Assembly (NCBI RefSeq): GCF_016518545.1
Contig: NZ_JACVTO010000019.1
Span: 1-64,000 of the forward strand
Length of the DNA: 64,000 nt
Source: Pseudomonas sp. S30
Lineage (GTDB): Bacteria; Pseudomonadota; Gammaproteobacteria; Pseudomonadales; Pseudomonadaceae
Direction of reading: 5' to 3'
A program made the position numbers and the translations under genes. The stretch's first letter is position 1. Each line of letters begins with the position of its first letter. The notes beneath the pieces are model-generated. The model was not told where the DNA came from. It searched no databases and saw nothing but the letters and a program-made list of their open reading frames with translations. Shown piece after piece: positions 7,415 to 16,404 of this stretch.

Positions 7415-9253
7415 TCAGTCCAGCGGCACGGTCTCGCGCCAGTCGACGGCTTCTTCGAAGTGGGGTTGCTGGGCTTTCTCCAGGTAGAAGCTGCCGATCG
7501 CCAGCACGTCCATGTTGGTGCGCATGAAGCAGCGATAGGCCTGCGCGGGCGTGTTGACGATGGGCTCGCCGCGCACGTTGAACGAGGTATTGACCAGTAC
7601 CGGGCATTCGGTCCGGCGGTAGAAGCGCTCCAGCAACGCGCGAAAACGCGGATTGCGCTCGCGGTCCACGGTCTGCACGCGTGCCGAGAAATCCACATGG
7701 GTGATGGCCGGCAGGCTGCTGCGCACCACCTTGAGCAGGTCGATGCCGCTGAGTTGCGCCTGGGCGGCAGGTACGCTGCGGCGCACGGCGTCGGCGACTG
7801 GCGAGACCACCAGCATGTACGGGCTTTCTTCGACGATGTCGAAGTACCGGGTGGCCTGCTCGGCGAGCACCACCGGCGCGAACGGCCGGAAAGACTCGCG
7901 AAACTTGATGCGCAGGTTCATGTTGGATTGGGTATCGGCGCGCCGCGGATCACCGAGTATCGAGCGATTGCCCAGCGAGCGCGGGCCGAACTCCATGCGG
8001 CCCTGGAACCAGCCCACCACGCCGCCTTCCTCCATGCTGAGGATCAGCCGATGGTCGAACGCTTCATCGTCCAACTGCTGGTACACCGCACCGCACAGGT
8101 CGAGCTCGGCCTTGATCTGCTCGTCGCTGTATTCAGGCCCGAGCAGCGCGCCTTGCATGCCATCCACGCCCTGCGGCAGCTCGCGCACGCGCACCTGCCG
8201 GGCACGCCGATCGCTCAGCAGCGCAGCGCCCAGAGAGCCTCCAGCATCTCCGGCCGCCGGCTGGATCCACAGGCGCTCGAAGGTCCGCTGGCGAGACACC
8301 ACGCCATTGGCCACGCAGTTGAGCGCCACTCCGCCGGCCATGCACAGGTTGCGCTCGCCGGTCAGTTCTCTGGCCGTCTGCGCCAGGCGCGACACCACCA
8401 GTTCGGTGACTTTCTGCACCGACGCGGCGAGGTCGAACTCGCGTTCGGTCAGGGGCGCTTCGGGCAGGCGGCGGGGGCCACCGAACAGGTGTTCGAAGGC
8501 TGCTCCCGTCATCACTTCGCCCTGGATGAATTCGAACTTGCTCCAATCCAGGCGGAAGCTGCCGTCTGGTTTGACGTCGATCAACTCGGCCAGGATCCGG
8601 TCGGCGTGCACGGGCTTGCCGTAAGGGGCCAGGCCCATCAGCTTGTACTCGCCCGAGTCCACCTTGAATCCGCAGAAGTAGGTGAATGCCGAGTAGAGCA
8701 GTCCGAGCGAGTGCGGAAATTCGAGCTCGGCGACCTGTTTCAAGCCCTCTGGCGTGCCGTGCCACAAGGTGGTGGTGGCCCACTCGCCGACGCTGTCGAT
8801 GCACAACACCGCCGCTCGCTCGAACGGGCTGGGGAAGAACGCCGATGCCGCGTGGGATTGATGATGGCCATGGACTTCGATCTTGCGCCCCTGACGGTCG
8901 CCCATTGCCCGCAAATGCCGCTGGACCTCGCGGTCCATGCGGCGTTTGGTCTTGAACCAATCGCTGAGCACGGGGGCGTAAGTGGCGGCCGAGGAAAAAC
9001 CGGCGACGGCCGCGGTTGACAACACCCGACGAAATTTCAGCGCAGGATCTTCGTAATAGGCCACATGGTCGACCTGCGCCAGTGACAGCCCTGCCTCGGC
9101 CAGCACGAACTCGATGGCCTGGGTGGGGAATCCGGGATCGTGGCGAACACGGCTGAAGCGCTCTTGCTGGGCGGCCGCAACGATATGGCCATCGACCACC
9201 AGGGTGGCGGCGCTGTCGTGGTAGAAGGCGGAGATGCCGAGTGTGCAGGTCAT
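7415..9253 (-). CDS. NodU/TobZ-family carbamoyltransferase
   Basis: 612 residues, the normal family length. The N-terminal Kae1/ASKHA-like half begins MTCTLGISAFYHDSAAT and contains HGHHQSHAASAFFPSPFE (metal-binding histidines) and CMAGGVALNCVANG. The C-terminal half carries GWFQGRMEFGPRSLGNRSIL, the carbamoyl-phosphate/ATP signature. Such enzymes form carbamoyl-adenylate from carbamoyl phosphate and ATP and transfer the carbamoyl group to a hydroxyl of an antibiotic or Nod factor. The start at 9253 overlaps the previous stop as ATGA; the in-frame extension to 9346 is rejected. In this operon it probably O-carbamoylates a hydroxylated or N-oxygenated amino-acid product. Confidence 0.92.
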   Translation of the reverse strand: MTCTLGISAFYHDSAATLVVDGHIVAAAQQERFSRVRHDPGFPTQAIEFVLAEAGLSLAQVDHVAYYEDPALKFRRVLSTAAVAGFSSAATYAPVLSDWFKTKRRMDREVQRHLRAMGDRQGRKIEVHGHHQSHAASAFFPSPFERAAVLCIDSVGEWATTTLWHGTPEGLKQVAELEFPHSLGLLYSAFTYFCGFKVDSGEYKLMGLAPYGKPVHADRILAELIDVKPDGSFRLDWSKFEFIQGEVMTGAAFEHLFGGPRRLPEAPLTEREFDLAASVQKVTELVVSRLAQTARELTGERNLCMAGGVALNCVANGVVSRQRTFERLWIQPAAGDAGGSLGAALLSDRRARQVRVRELPQGVDGMQGALLGPEYSDEQIKAELDLCGAVYQQLDDEAFDHRLILSMEEGGVVGWFQGRMEFGPRSLGNRSILGDPRRADTQSNMNLRIKFRESFRPFAPVVLAEQATRYFDIVEESPYMLVVSPVADAVRRSVPAAQAQLSGIDLLKVVRSSLPAITHVDFSARVQTVDRERNPRFRALLERFYRRTECPVLVNTSFNVRGEPIVNTPAQAYRCFMRTNMDVLAIGSFYLEKAQQPHFEEAVDWRETVPLD

Positions 9254-11352
9254 AGCAGCGACCTCATTCGTTCCTTGAACTTGTCCAGCATGGTGTCCTC
9301 CCTGGGGGGGTTGAGTGCGGCAAAACCAATGCGGACCCGAGTCCACAAGGCATCACGATCGGTTGCGCCAAAGGCACTGAGATAGGTGTCGAGGCTGGCG
9401 ACCGCCCAAGCGCTGTGCCCGGTCGCGACGTTGTCGATGGCGTTGTGCAGGTCGACGAACAGGGTGGGGTAGCCGTAGGCGCGCAGGGCCTTGTGCGTGC
9501 GCCGGTAGCCGCCCCCTACGCCGGAGAGCTCCATCGCCAGGTTGAGACCGAGGATCTCCGCGCAATAGCGTTGCGGATAACGGCCGATCGCCAGCCATAG
9601 CAGTGGCAAGTCGAAATCCTGCTCGGCGAAGCAATCGGCGTCGGCGTAGCCGGCACTGGCGGTTGGCGGCAGTTCGCCGTGCACGGCGCGCAACAGCTGC
9701 CGATAGATCACCGGGTGGTTCTGCGCCGTGACGCCATTGCCCAGCTCGTCGTAGTAGGTTTCGAACAGGCGGCTGGCGAACCCTGAACTGGCGAGCGACG
9801 GGTGGGCGAAGCCTGCCAGCCAGGCCCCGTCGATCATGGTCAGAGGCGCCAGGGCGAGAATATCGGCGACCACCTCTTCGCGGGTGGGCACCGCTTCGTC
9901 CGGATCCAGCGTGGCGTTGGCGGCCTCGTGCTGCTGCTGCAGCCACTGGCGCAGAACGCCGGGCGCCCACCGCTCGGGCAGAGGGCAGCGGCCCTTGCGC
10001 AGGGCCCTGGCGGACTTGACCAGCCAACGGTTCACATAGTCCCGAGCCTGTTGCTCTTCTGCCGGCGTGAGCTCGACCCGCAGCCAGCGCGTATAGCGTT
10101 GCCGGGTGGGCACGGCTGTCGAGAGCACCGAGCCTCGCTCCTCGATGCAGCGTGCGCGTTGCAGCTGACCGTCGTCTTTCCAGCACAGGTAGGCCGGCTC
10201 CGGGCTGGGCGCCTGGGCATAAGGCAGTCCGGCGATCCAGCGTTGCAGCGTCATCACGTCATCGGGGCTGAAGATGCGGAACATCTTGCCGCGAGGTGAG
10301 ATCAACGCGTTCAGCAGCGGACTGCGCTGTGGATCGCCGGGGCGAACGTAGGCACTGTTGGCCAAGTGCTCGAGCAGCCGCAGTGCATCGTCCGACTGCA
10401 GCAGCGGTTGCATCGGGACGCCCGCCAGGCGGGTACTGTCATGATACTGGCAGGCCTCCGGGCGTCGCCGCCTGATCACATCGCGTACCGCTTCCCGGGG
10501 ATCGACCCAGCGTTCGAGCACATCGAGCAATGCCCTGTGCGCCGTCTCCACCTGGCAGCGTGCCCAGGCATAGCCCTGGGCGACCGACTCGGCGGCACTG
10601 GCGTCAGCCTGGGCCAGGTATTCGCACACAGCGCTGCCGGCCAGCATCCCCAGGTCCAGGCCCGGCTGGCTCGGGTGCTGGCGCAGGTCGAGAAAGGACA
10701 TGGCCGGCGCTGGCTGGGACAGGAACGCGAACATCGGCAGCAGACCGGCATGACGCAGGAACAGATTGACGCCAAGGATCTGTGGCAACAGCGATTCGGG
10801 GAAATGACCCATCACCACCAGCATTGCCGCCAGGTTGAAGGCGCCCGGGCTGAGGCTTTGATCTTCGCCGATGCGCAGCGGGTCGATGCCGCTTTCCGAA
10901 GGTCCGAGCTCACGCAGCAGTTCGGCGTAGCGCGCAAGGCGTCCTGCGCCAGCCAGCCCTTCGCCGACATCGGCTGCATGAATGCGCAACACGGCCATGG
11001 CGTAGGACGCTTCGTTGTTCCAGCTGGCACAGACGCTGTGCAACACATGCTGGCTGCCGACCAGCAAGGGAGCCGCTTCGCGCACGGCCTTGGCCCTCAG
11101 AGCGGCGAGTTGGTCGGCGTCCAGGCGCTCACGCAGAGCGCACCATGGCCTGCCCAGGGTGTGCATGCGCGCTGCCGTCTCCTGTGCCAGCACGTCCAGC
11201 GCCTGAGGGCTGTGCCAATCGGTGGTCAGCGCCTGGTCGACGTGGCCGTCGTGCAGCAGCGCACGCAGCGCGACCGGTGAGAACGCCTGCCGAGCCTGCT
11301 CGCCCGATTCGGCGCCGAGCAGGGTGCAAAACACGCTTCTGGTGCTGTTCAT
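9250..11352 (-). CDS. two-lobed haem-oxygenase-like diiron enzyme (iron-containing redox family)
   Basis: 700 residues, about twice the length of a single-domain member. The C-terminal lobe holds likely metal ligands: ETYYDELGNG (531-540) with NHP (H546), LGLNLAMELSGVG (601-613), and LHNAIDNVATGH (H636, D640, H646). The N-terminal lobe repeats the helical pattern (LPQILGVNLFLRHAG, about 189-203) but lacks the E/H ligand set, so it looks structural or degenerate. Family members act as N-oxygenases or C-C cleaving oxidases in natural-product pathways. The ATG shares one base with the stop of the upstream 31-residue ORF (TGATG) and the stop overlaps the carbamoyltransferase ATG. A role in N-oxygenation or side-chain cleavage is inferred. 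Confidence 0.75.
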   Translation of the reverse strand: MNSTRSVFCTLLGAESGEQARQAFSPVALRALLHDGHVDQALTTDWHSPQALDVLAQETAARMHTLGRPWCALRERLDADQLAALRAKAVREAAPLLVGSQHVLHSVCASWNNEASYAMAVLRIHAADVGEGLAGAGRLARYAELLRELGPSESGIDPLRIGEDQSLSPGAFNLAAMLVVMGHFPESLLPQILGVNLFLRHAGLLPMFAFLSQPAPAMSFLDLRQHPSQPGLDLGMLAGSAVCEYLAQADASAAESVAQGYAWARCQVETAHRALLDVLERWVDPREAVRDVIRRRRPEACQYHDSTRLAGVPMQPLLQSDDALRLLEHLANSAYVRPGDPQRSPLLNALISPRGKMFRIFSPDDVMTLQRWIAGLPYAQAPSPEPAYLCWKDDGQLQRARCIEERGSVLSTAVPTRQRYTRWLRVELTPAEEQQARDYVNRWLVKSARALRKGRCPLPERWAPGVLRQWLQQQHEAANATLDPDEAVPTREEVVADILALAPLTMIDGAWLAGFAHPSLASSGFASRLFETYYDELGNGVTAQNHPVIYRQLLRAVHGELPPTASAGYADADCFAEQDFDLPLLWLAIGRYPQRYCAEILGLNLAMELSGVGGGYRRTHKALRAYGYPTLFVDLHNAIDNVATGHSAWAVASLDTYLSAFGATDRDALWTRVRIGFAALNPPREDTMLDKFKERMRSLL

Positions 11353-11447
11353 CAGTGCATCGGATAGATGGAGGAGTTGTTCTTTTTCTTGTTTTTCTTC
11401 TTGCGCTTGAAGAGTGCGCTGAATGCCTGTCGAATTCGTTTGAACAT
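11352..11447 (-). CDS. 31-residue lysine-rich peptide coupled to the diiron enzyme
   Basis: A tiny ORF preceded by AGGGAAGG 8 nt before the ATG, the same octamer used by the 38-residue ORF 4 kb away. Its TGA overlaps the diiron enzyme's ATG as TGATG. The peptide opens MFKRIRQAFSALF, a possible amphipathic helix, continues with a Lys/Asn-only stretch and ends SSIYPMH. Nothing in it matches a known domain. A leader-plus-core layout (basic amphipathic leader, short C-terminal tail) would suit a precursor or scaffold peptide on which an amino acid is built, but an accessory subunit of the enzyme or a pure translational leader is equally compatible with the sequence. Confidence 0.6.
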   Translation of the reverse strand: MFKRIRQAFSALFKRKKKNKKKNNSSIYPMH

Positions 11448-11464
11448 GATCGAGTCCTTCCCTG

Positions 11465-12514
11465 TTAGTTCAGATGCTGGACAATGGCCTGAGCCACGAC
11501 GTCATTACCGGTGTCGGTGAAGTGCGCACGGTCGACGAACAGCCATTCATCAGCCGGACGCGATCTGAGGGCGTGCACCAAATTGGTGAATGGCAGATCC
11601 AATGTGTGGCACGCCGAGGCCAGATAATCGGCATAGTGGTCGGCGACCGCGGGATCGGATATATCGCCATAGAGTTGCGACCAGGTGCCAAGTTTCGATA
11701 TCTGATCCAGTTCGTCAAATAGCCGTTGTTCTTCGCTGCACGGCGTCCGTACCCAGGTGGCCAACGGTTGCATGAGGAACGAAAGTTCGGCTCCATGCGC
11801 CTGGGCCAGACTTTTCCATGTCGCCAGACAACGCGCCGTCTCCTCGCTAGCGCGACTCAGCGTTTCCCCCACAGGGGGCACGGCCTTGGTTTCGGTTGGC
11901 CACTTCGGAAGTTTCGCCGGAGGCAGAGAGGCGCCGTGCGCTTCGGCAATCTCGTCGAACTTTTCATAGTAATCACCGCAGAAATAGAACGGTGGAAGTT
12001 CTCCGCGAATGAATTCGGGCAAGCGTGCCATGACCAAGGTGTTGAAGCCACCCAGCACCACGATTCGACGGATCCTGGGCAGGCGATGCCGATGCAGCAT
12101 GAACAGCATCAGTTCCTGCGTGGCATTGAAGCAATGGCCGGCGAAATTGAGCCATGGCAGGCCGTCGCGGTCGTGTTGCGCGAGCCGGCTGGCGACGCTG
12201 GCGGCATCGCTGGAAGCGCCGTAGCCCAAGGCGGGAGAGGCACCGACCAGCAGGTTGACGGTGTCTGCCGAACACGCGTCGAGGGTGCCGGCACTCAGCG
12301 GCCTGCCGTTTCGATCATGGGCGAAGCGAAACCCCAGTCGGTCGGTGTTGATGCTGGGCGACTGGTAACTGGCCGCATTGAAACTCATGACATAAGGCAG
12401 ATACTGCGAGCGACCGCGATTGGCGAAGCGGTCGTAATCGAGCATCTGAGGGGTCAACTTCACGCGCTCGAGATCGGGATGGTCGAGGGCAACGGGCTTG
12501 CGTCTTTTGAACAC
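11465..12514 (-). CDS. SGNH/GDSL-like hydrolase, first gene of the biosynthetic operon
   Basis: 349 residues starting at a GTG with GGAG 10 nt upstream. The SGNH blocks are recognisable: LLVGASPALGYGAS with nucleophile S93 (the family GDS motif degenerated to GAS), FAGHCFNATQ (block II glycine), VVLGGFNT (block III, Gly and Asn), and the C-terminal D328-x-x-H331 in VDRAHFTDTGNDVV. A complete Ser-Asp-His triad implies an active esterase, acyltransferase or thioesterase in the cytoplasm, since no signal peptide is visible. It ends 17 bp before the small ORF, whose ribosome site abuts its stop codon. It may release the product or transfer an acyl group. Both this protein and the 31-residue peptide begin MFKR. 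Confidence 0.72.
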   Translation of the reverse strand: MFKRRKPVALDHPDLERVKLTPQMLDYDRFANRGRSQYLPYVMSFNAASYQSPSINTDRLGFRFAHDRNGRPLSAGTLDACSADTVNLLVGASPALGYGASSDAASVASRLAQHDRDGLPWLNFAGHCFNATQELMLFMLHRHRLPRIRRIVVLGGFNTLVMARLPEFIRGELPPFYFCGDYYEKFDEIAEAHGASLPPAKLPKWPTETKAVPPVGETLSRASEETARCLATWKSLAQAHGAELSFLMQPLATWVRTPCSEEQRLFDELDQISKLGTWSQLYGDISDPAVADHYADYLASACHTLDLPFTNLVHALRSRPADEWLFVDRAHFTDTGNDVVAQAIVQHLN

Positions 12515-13152
12515 GGTACTTTCACTCCATTGAACTAACGATGTCCGTTATCCAAGAAACTTTCGTTCAGGCGAATACAGGCCGCGCGCTTTTAAAAACA
12601 ATGCGCGAGTCTGCGTGGCAGGCAATATCTTTTGACGAGCGCTATGAATCCGCTCGGCAGTTCGATAGGGCGAGCCTGTTGATAATGGGCAGGAGAGCTA
12701 AGAAGTGAACGTCTGAGAAGAATTGAAGATTTTATTATTATTGCCTTGAAGGCAGATATGAGGCGCATAAAACAGCGGGCATCTGAGTGCGCAGCCATGC
12801 ATCGGCATCGTCGTCATCCTTGTTCTTATTATCGGCTCCAGCTGAACTGAAGCTCAGTGCGGTCGAGTATAAGTGACGATCGTTGGCTGTCAATATGGCG
12901 AGCGGCTCAATTTCATTTTTGTCGTGCACCTTTTCATGAACGGTAGTGTCAGGCGCTCATTATTGGATATAGGACTATCCATATGATCACTTGTGCGACC
13001 AGATAACTTCCCGAACGGGTGACTGAGCGTGTTCGGACATGTTCCGGACCGGTCTTCGGCACGGCAGAACCGCCAGGCACATGCCGGGCGCGTAGCCCGA
13101 GCAGTGCAGGACGGTTTTCCACCTCAGGTCTGAGGGCATTTCGCTTTCCGGC
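12515..13152. other. 638-bp intergenic region, operon promoter side
   Basis: There is no credible gene. The DNA is clearly more AT-rich than its neighbours (for example around 12715-12745), and the short ORFs present lack ribosome sites. It must hold the promoter of the leftward biosynthetic operon and the 3' end of mgtA. I could not identify a convincing sigma-70 pair. Confidence 0.5.
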
Positions 13153-15867
13153 TCAGAACCACTGACCAAACCGACGGATGTACAGTGTCTTCATGGTCTG
13201 CGCCACCACGCAGTAGCCCAGCAGCGTCGCCAGCAGCCAGGGGAAGTACTGCCACGGCAGCGGTACCAGGCCGACCATCGCGCCGACTGGCGAGAACGGG
13301 ATGTAGACACCGAGGGCCATCACCACCGCCGTGGCCAGCAGTACCGGCAACGCCGCCGTGCTCTGGAAGAACGGCACCTTGCGGGTACGCAGCATGTGCA
13401 CCACCAGCGTCTGCGACAGCAACCCCTCGACGAACCAGCCGGACTGGAACAGGGCCTGCATCTCGACGCTGTTGGCGGCGAACACATACCACATCAGGGC
13501 GAAGGTGGTGATGTCGAAGATCGATGACGTTGGCCCGATCCACAGCATGAAGCGGCCGATGTTGCCAGCGTCCCATCTGCGCGGTGCGCTGAGGAACTCC
13601 TTGTCCATGCGGTCCCACGGCAGCGACAGCTGGGAGAAGTCGTACATCAGGTTCTGCAGCAGCAGATGAATCGCCAGCATCGGCAGGAACGGAATGAAGG
13701 CGCTGGCCACCAGCACCGAGAACACGTTGCCGAAGTTGGAGCTGGCGGTCATGCACAGGTACTTCATGATGTTGCCGAAGGTCTCGCGGCCCATCAGCAC
13801 CCCTTCCTCCAGCACCATCAGGCTCTTTTCCAGCAGGATGATGTCGGCCGACTCCTTGGCGATGTCGGTGCCGCTGTCCATCGAGATGCCGACATCGGCA
13901 TCGCGCAGGGCCGGTGCGTCGTTGATGCCGTCGCCGAGAAAGCCCACGGTATGGCCGTTGCCCTGAAGCGCCTTGAGCACGCGCGACTTCTGCAACGGGG
14001 TGAGCTTGGCGAATACCGTACGGCGCTCCACTTCGCTGGCCAGGGTGGCGTCGTCCAGGCGTTCGATGTCCTGGCCCAGCAAGGGCACACCAGGCTCCAG
14101 GCCCACTTCATGGCACACCTTGCAGCTGACCACCGGGTTGTCGCCAGTCAGGACCTTGACCTGCACACCCATGTCGCGCAACGCGGCGATGGCTGGGCCA
14201 GCGCTTTCCTTGGGTGGGTCGAGGAAGGTGAGAAAGCCCTGGATCACCAGCGCGCGCTCGTCGTCGGTGTGATATTGCGCCTTGGTCTCGGCAGCCGGGA
14301 TCAAGCGCGTGGCCACCACCAGCACACGGAATCCTTCGCGATTGAAGGCTTCGGCGCTGTCCAGCAGGCGCCGGTGGCGGACCTCGTCCAGCACCACCAG
14401 GTCGTCGCCCTCCTGGACATGGGTGGCGATGGCGAGCAGTTCTTCCACGGCGCCCTTGCTCACCATCAGGTGCTGGCCGAGGGCGTTCTTCACCACCACC
14501 GACAGGCGCCGACGGACGAAGTCGAAGGGCAGCTCGTCCACTTTGGCGTAGGCGTGGGGCGCCTGGAACCGCTCGTCCTGGCCGGCGAAATGCAGCACGG
14601 CCTGGTCCATCAGGTTGCGGATGCCGCTCTGGTGATGGCTGTTCAGCCAGGCCAGTTCGAGGACGCGCGGGTCGCGCCGACCGTCCGGGGCGACGTGGTG
14701 CTCCAGGATGATGCGGTCCTGGGTCAGAGTGCCGGTCTTGTCGGTGCACAGCACGTCCATCGAACCGAAGTTCTGGATGGTGTTCAGGCGCTTGACCACC
14801 ACGTTGCGCCGGGCCATGGCGGCGGCGCCCTTGGCCAGGTTGGCGCTGACGATCATCGGCAGCATTTCCGGGGTCAGCCCCACCGCCACGGCCAGGGCGA
14901 ACAGGAAGGCATCGCCCCAGTCGCCCTTGACCAGGCCATTGATCATGAACACTACCGGCACCATGACCAGCATGAAGCGGATCAGCAGCGCGCTGACGCT
15001 GTTGACCCCGCGGTCGAAGGCGGTCTGGGTGCGCGAGCCGGCGATGGCCCTGGCCAGGGAGCCGAAGTAGGTACGCTTGCCGGTGGCCACCACCACGGCA
15101 CGGGCGCGACCGCTGACCACGTTGGTACCCATGAAGCAGATGTTCGACAGCTCGAGCGGGCTGCTGGCATCGCCGGCTTGGCCGCTGGCGGACTTCGCCG
15201 CGATGTTGCCCAGGGTGTCGTACTTTTCCACCGGCAGCGCTTCGCCGGTGAGCACCGCCTGGCTGATGAACAGGTCGCGCGATTCGAGCAGGCGCACGTC
15301 GGCGGGAATCATGTCGCCGGCCGAGAGCTGCACCAGGTCACCGACCACCAGCTCGCTCATGGGCACCTCGCGCAGCCGCGGGGCATCGTCGAAGTGCTCG
15401 CGGCGCAGCACGGTCGCGGTGGTGCTGACCATCGCCTTGAGTGCGTCGGCGGCCTTGTTCGAGCGGTACTCCTGCCAGAAGCGCAGCAGGCTGCTGACGC
15501 TGACCATGGTCAGGATGATCAGCACCTTGGTCAGGTCGGCGTCATCCCCTGCACCGGTGTGGACCGGCAGCCAGTAGTCGGTGACGAAACTGATCGCGGC
15601 CAGGGTCAGCAGGACATAGATGAAAGGGTTGTTCAGCGCCTTGAGCAACTGCACCAGCGGATGTCGCTGGCGGTCCTGGGCCACCAGGTTGGCGCCATCA
15701 CGCTCCAGGCGCTGGGCGGCTTCGTGCTCGGTAAGACCCCGCTCGCTGGAATCCAGATTGGCCAGGGTGACGGCCAAGCCATTGTGCGCTTCGTGGGCGG
15801 CGCGGGTGGACAGGCGGGTTTCGCCCTGGGCCTTGGCCAAGGGGGTGCTGCGGTATTTGGCGGTCAT
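13153..15867 (-). CDS. mgtA: magnesium-importing P-type ATPase MgtA
   Basis: 904 residues, the usual size for type IIIB P-type ATPases that bring Mg2+ into the cytoplasm. The phosphorylation motif DKTGTLTQDR follows VLCT in mid-protein; the hinge GDGINDAPALRDADVGISM and the phosphatase-loop TGEALPVEKYD are present, with transmembrane helices before and after. The ATG at 15867 follows AGGAG and replaces an in-frame start at 15915. The gene is usually induced by low Mg2+, and the long 5' region upstream is compatible with leader control. It reads toward the biosynthetic operon but is separated from it by 638 bp, so a functional link is doubtful. Confidence 0.96.
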   Translation of the reverse strand: MTAKYRSTPLAKAQGETRLSTRAAHEAHNGLAVTLANLDSSERGLTEHEAAQRLERDGANLVAQDRQRHPLVQLLKALNNPFIYVLLTLAAISFVTDYWLPVHTGAGDDADLTKVLIILTMVSVSSLLRFWQEYRSNKAADALKAMVSTTATVLRREHFDDAPRLREVPMSELVVGDLVQLSAGDMIPADVRLLESRDLFISQAVLTGEALPVEKYDTLGNIAAKSASGQAGDASSPLELSNICFMGTNVVSGRARAVVVATGKRTYFGSLARAIAGSRTQTAFDRGVNSVSALLIRFMLVMVPVVFMINGLVKGDWGDAFLFALAVAVGLTPEMLPMIVSANLAKGAAAMARRNVVVKRLNTIQNFGSMDVLCTDKTGTLTQDRIILEHHVAPDGRRDPRVLELAWLNSHHQSGIRNLMDQAVLHFAGQDERFQAPHAYAKVDELPFDFVRRRLSVVVKNALGQHLMVSKGAVEELLAIATHVQEGDDLVVLDEVRHRRLLDSAEAFNREGFRVLVVATRLIPAAETKAQYHTDDERALVIQGFLTFLDPPKESAGPAIAALRDMGVQVKVLTGDNPVVSCKVCHEVGLEPGVPLLGQDIERLDDATLASEVERRTVFAKLTPLQKSRVLKALQGNGHTVGFLGDGINDAPALRDADVGISMDSGTDIAKESADIILLEKSLMVLEEGVLMGRETFGNIMKYLCMTASSNFGNVFSVLVASAFIPFLPMLAIHLLLQNLMYDFSQLSLPWDRMDKEFLSAPRRWDAGNIGRFMLWIGPTSSIFDITTFALMWYVFAANSVEMQALFQSGWFVEGLLSQTLVVHMLRTRKVPFFQSTAALPVLLATAVVMALGVYIPFSPVGAMVGLVPLPWQYFPWLLATLLGYCVVAQTMKTLYIRRFGQWF

Positions 15868-16134
15868 GATGCCGTGCTCCTGCCGCTGTGGCGGCGCGAC
15901 ACACAGGCCGGTCACTCACGCAGAGGGCGGCGGTATGTCGGGTCGCGGGGAAAAATCAGGTTGTTCCGACAGATAGATGTCCGTTGCCGAGGGTCGGAAG
16001 TTAAGCCGACAACGAACTTTCTACTCGCGCAGTCCATAGCTATTTCCTCGCAGATGAATATTCAGGTAATAACTTGCCGTCGAACTTTACAACCTCAAAG
16101 TTCGTTAGAAGTTGATCCTCGACTGACTGTTCGT
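15868..16134. promoter_or_regulatory. possible mgtA 5' leader
   Basis: 267 bp between a small upstream ORF and mgtA. It is markedly AT-rich from about 15950 to 16110. It contains several copies of a GTTCG / CGAAC core on both strands (around 16010, 16090, 16100 and 16130), which could be regulator half-sites or stem arms. mgtA leaders in other bacteria sense Mg2+; I see no match to a named riboswitch here. Confidence 0.35.
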
Positions 16135-16404
16135 TCAGGCGGATGCGTGCCGGGTCAGGCGTGCGCGCAGGCGCTCGAGCGACTCGCGCGGACCGGGTGG
16201 TTCCTGGGCGTCGTCATGGCGCTCATGCGGGTGCAGTTGGTGTTTTCCGGGGCCCGGATGCGTCTGCCGGACCGCCCGCAACTGCGCGTCGCGTGCCTTG
16301 CCGGAAAAGGCTGCAAGGCGCGGCGCTGCTGGGTGTGCGGCGCGCCCACGAAGCACGGCCAGGCAGGCGTGCACGGGATAGGGAAGGAACGAGGTGAGGT
16401 TCAT
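16135..16404 (-). CDS. hypothetical 89-residue protein upstream of mgtA
   Basis: This ORF starts at an ATG with a strong GGAGG site 7 nt upstream, reads toward mgtA and uses codons typical of the genome. The N-terminus MNLTSFLPYPVHACLAVLRG is moderately hydrophobic. The rest is basic and rich in Pro, His and Arg (HPGPGKHQLHPHERHDD), with a terminal ESLERLRARL helix. There is no known domain. Small proline-rich ORFs upstream of mgtA act as Mg2+-responsive leader peptides in enterobacteria, but this one is longer and lies 267 bp away, so that role is only a suggestion. It could also be a small independent protein or not a gene. Confidence 0.42.
   Translation of the reverse strand: MNLTSFLPYPVHACLAVLRGRAAHPAAPRLAAFSGKARDAQLRAVRQTHPGPGKHQLHPHERHDDAQEPPGPRESLERLRARLTRHASA

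Noticed and set aside
12564..16140. A 12-bp direct repeat TTCGTTCAGGCG at 12564-12575 and 16129-16140 flanking mgtA
   Set aside because: It is too short and not placed at gene or tRNA ends. With no integrase or target duplication it is likely chance, though it could be a shared regulator half-site.
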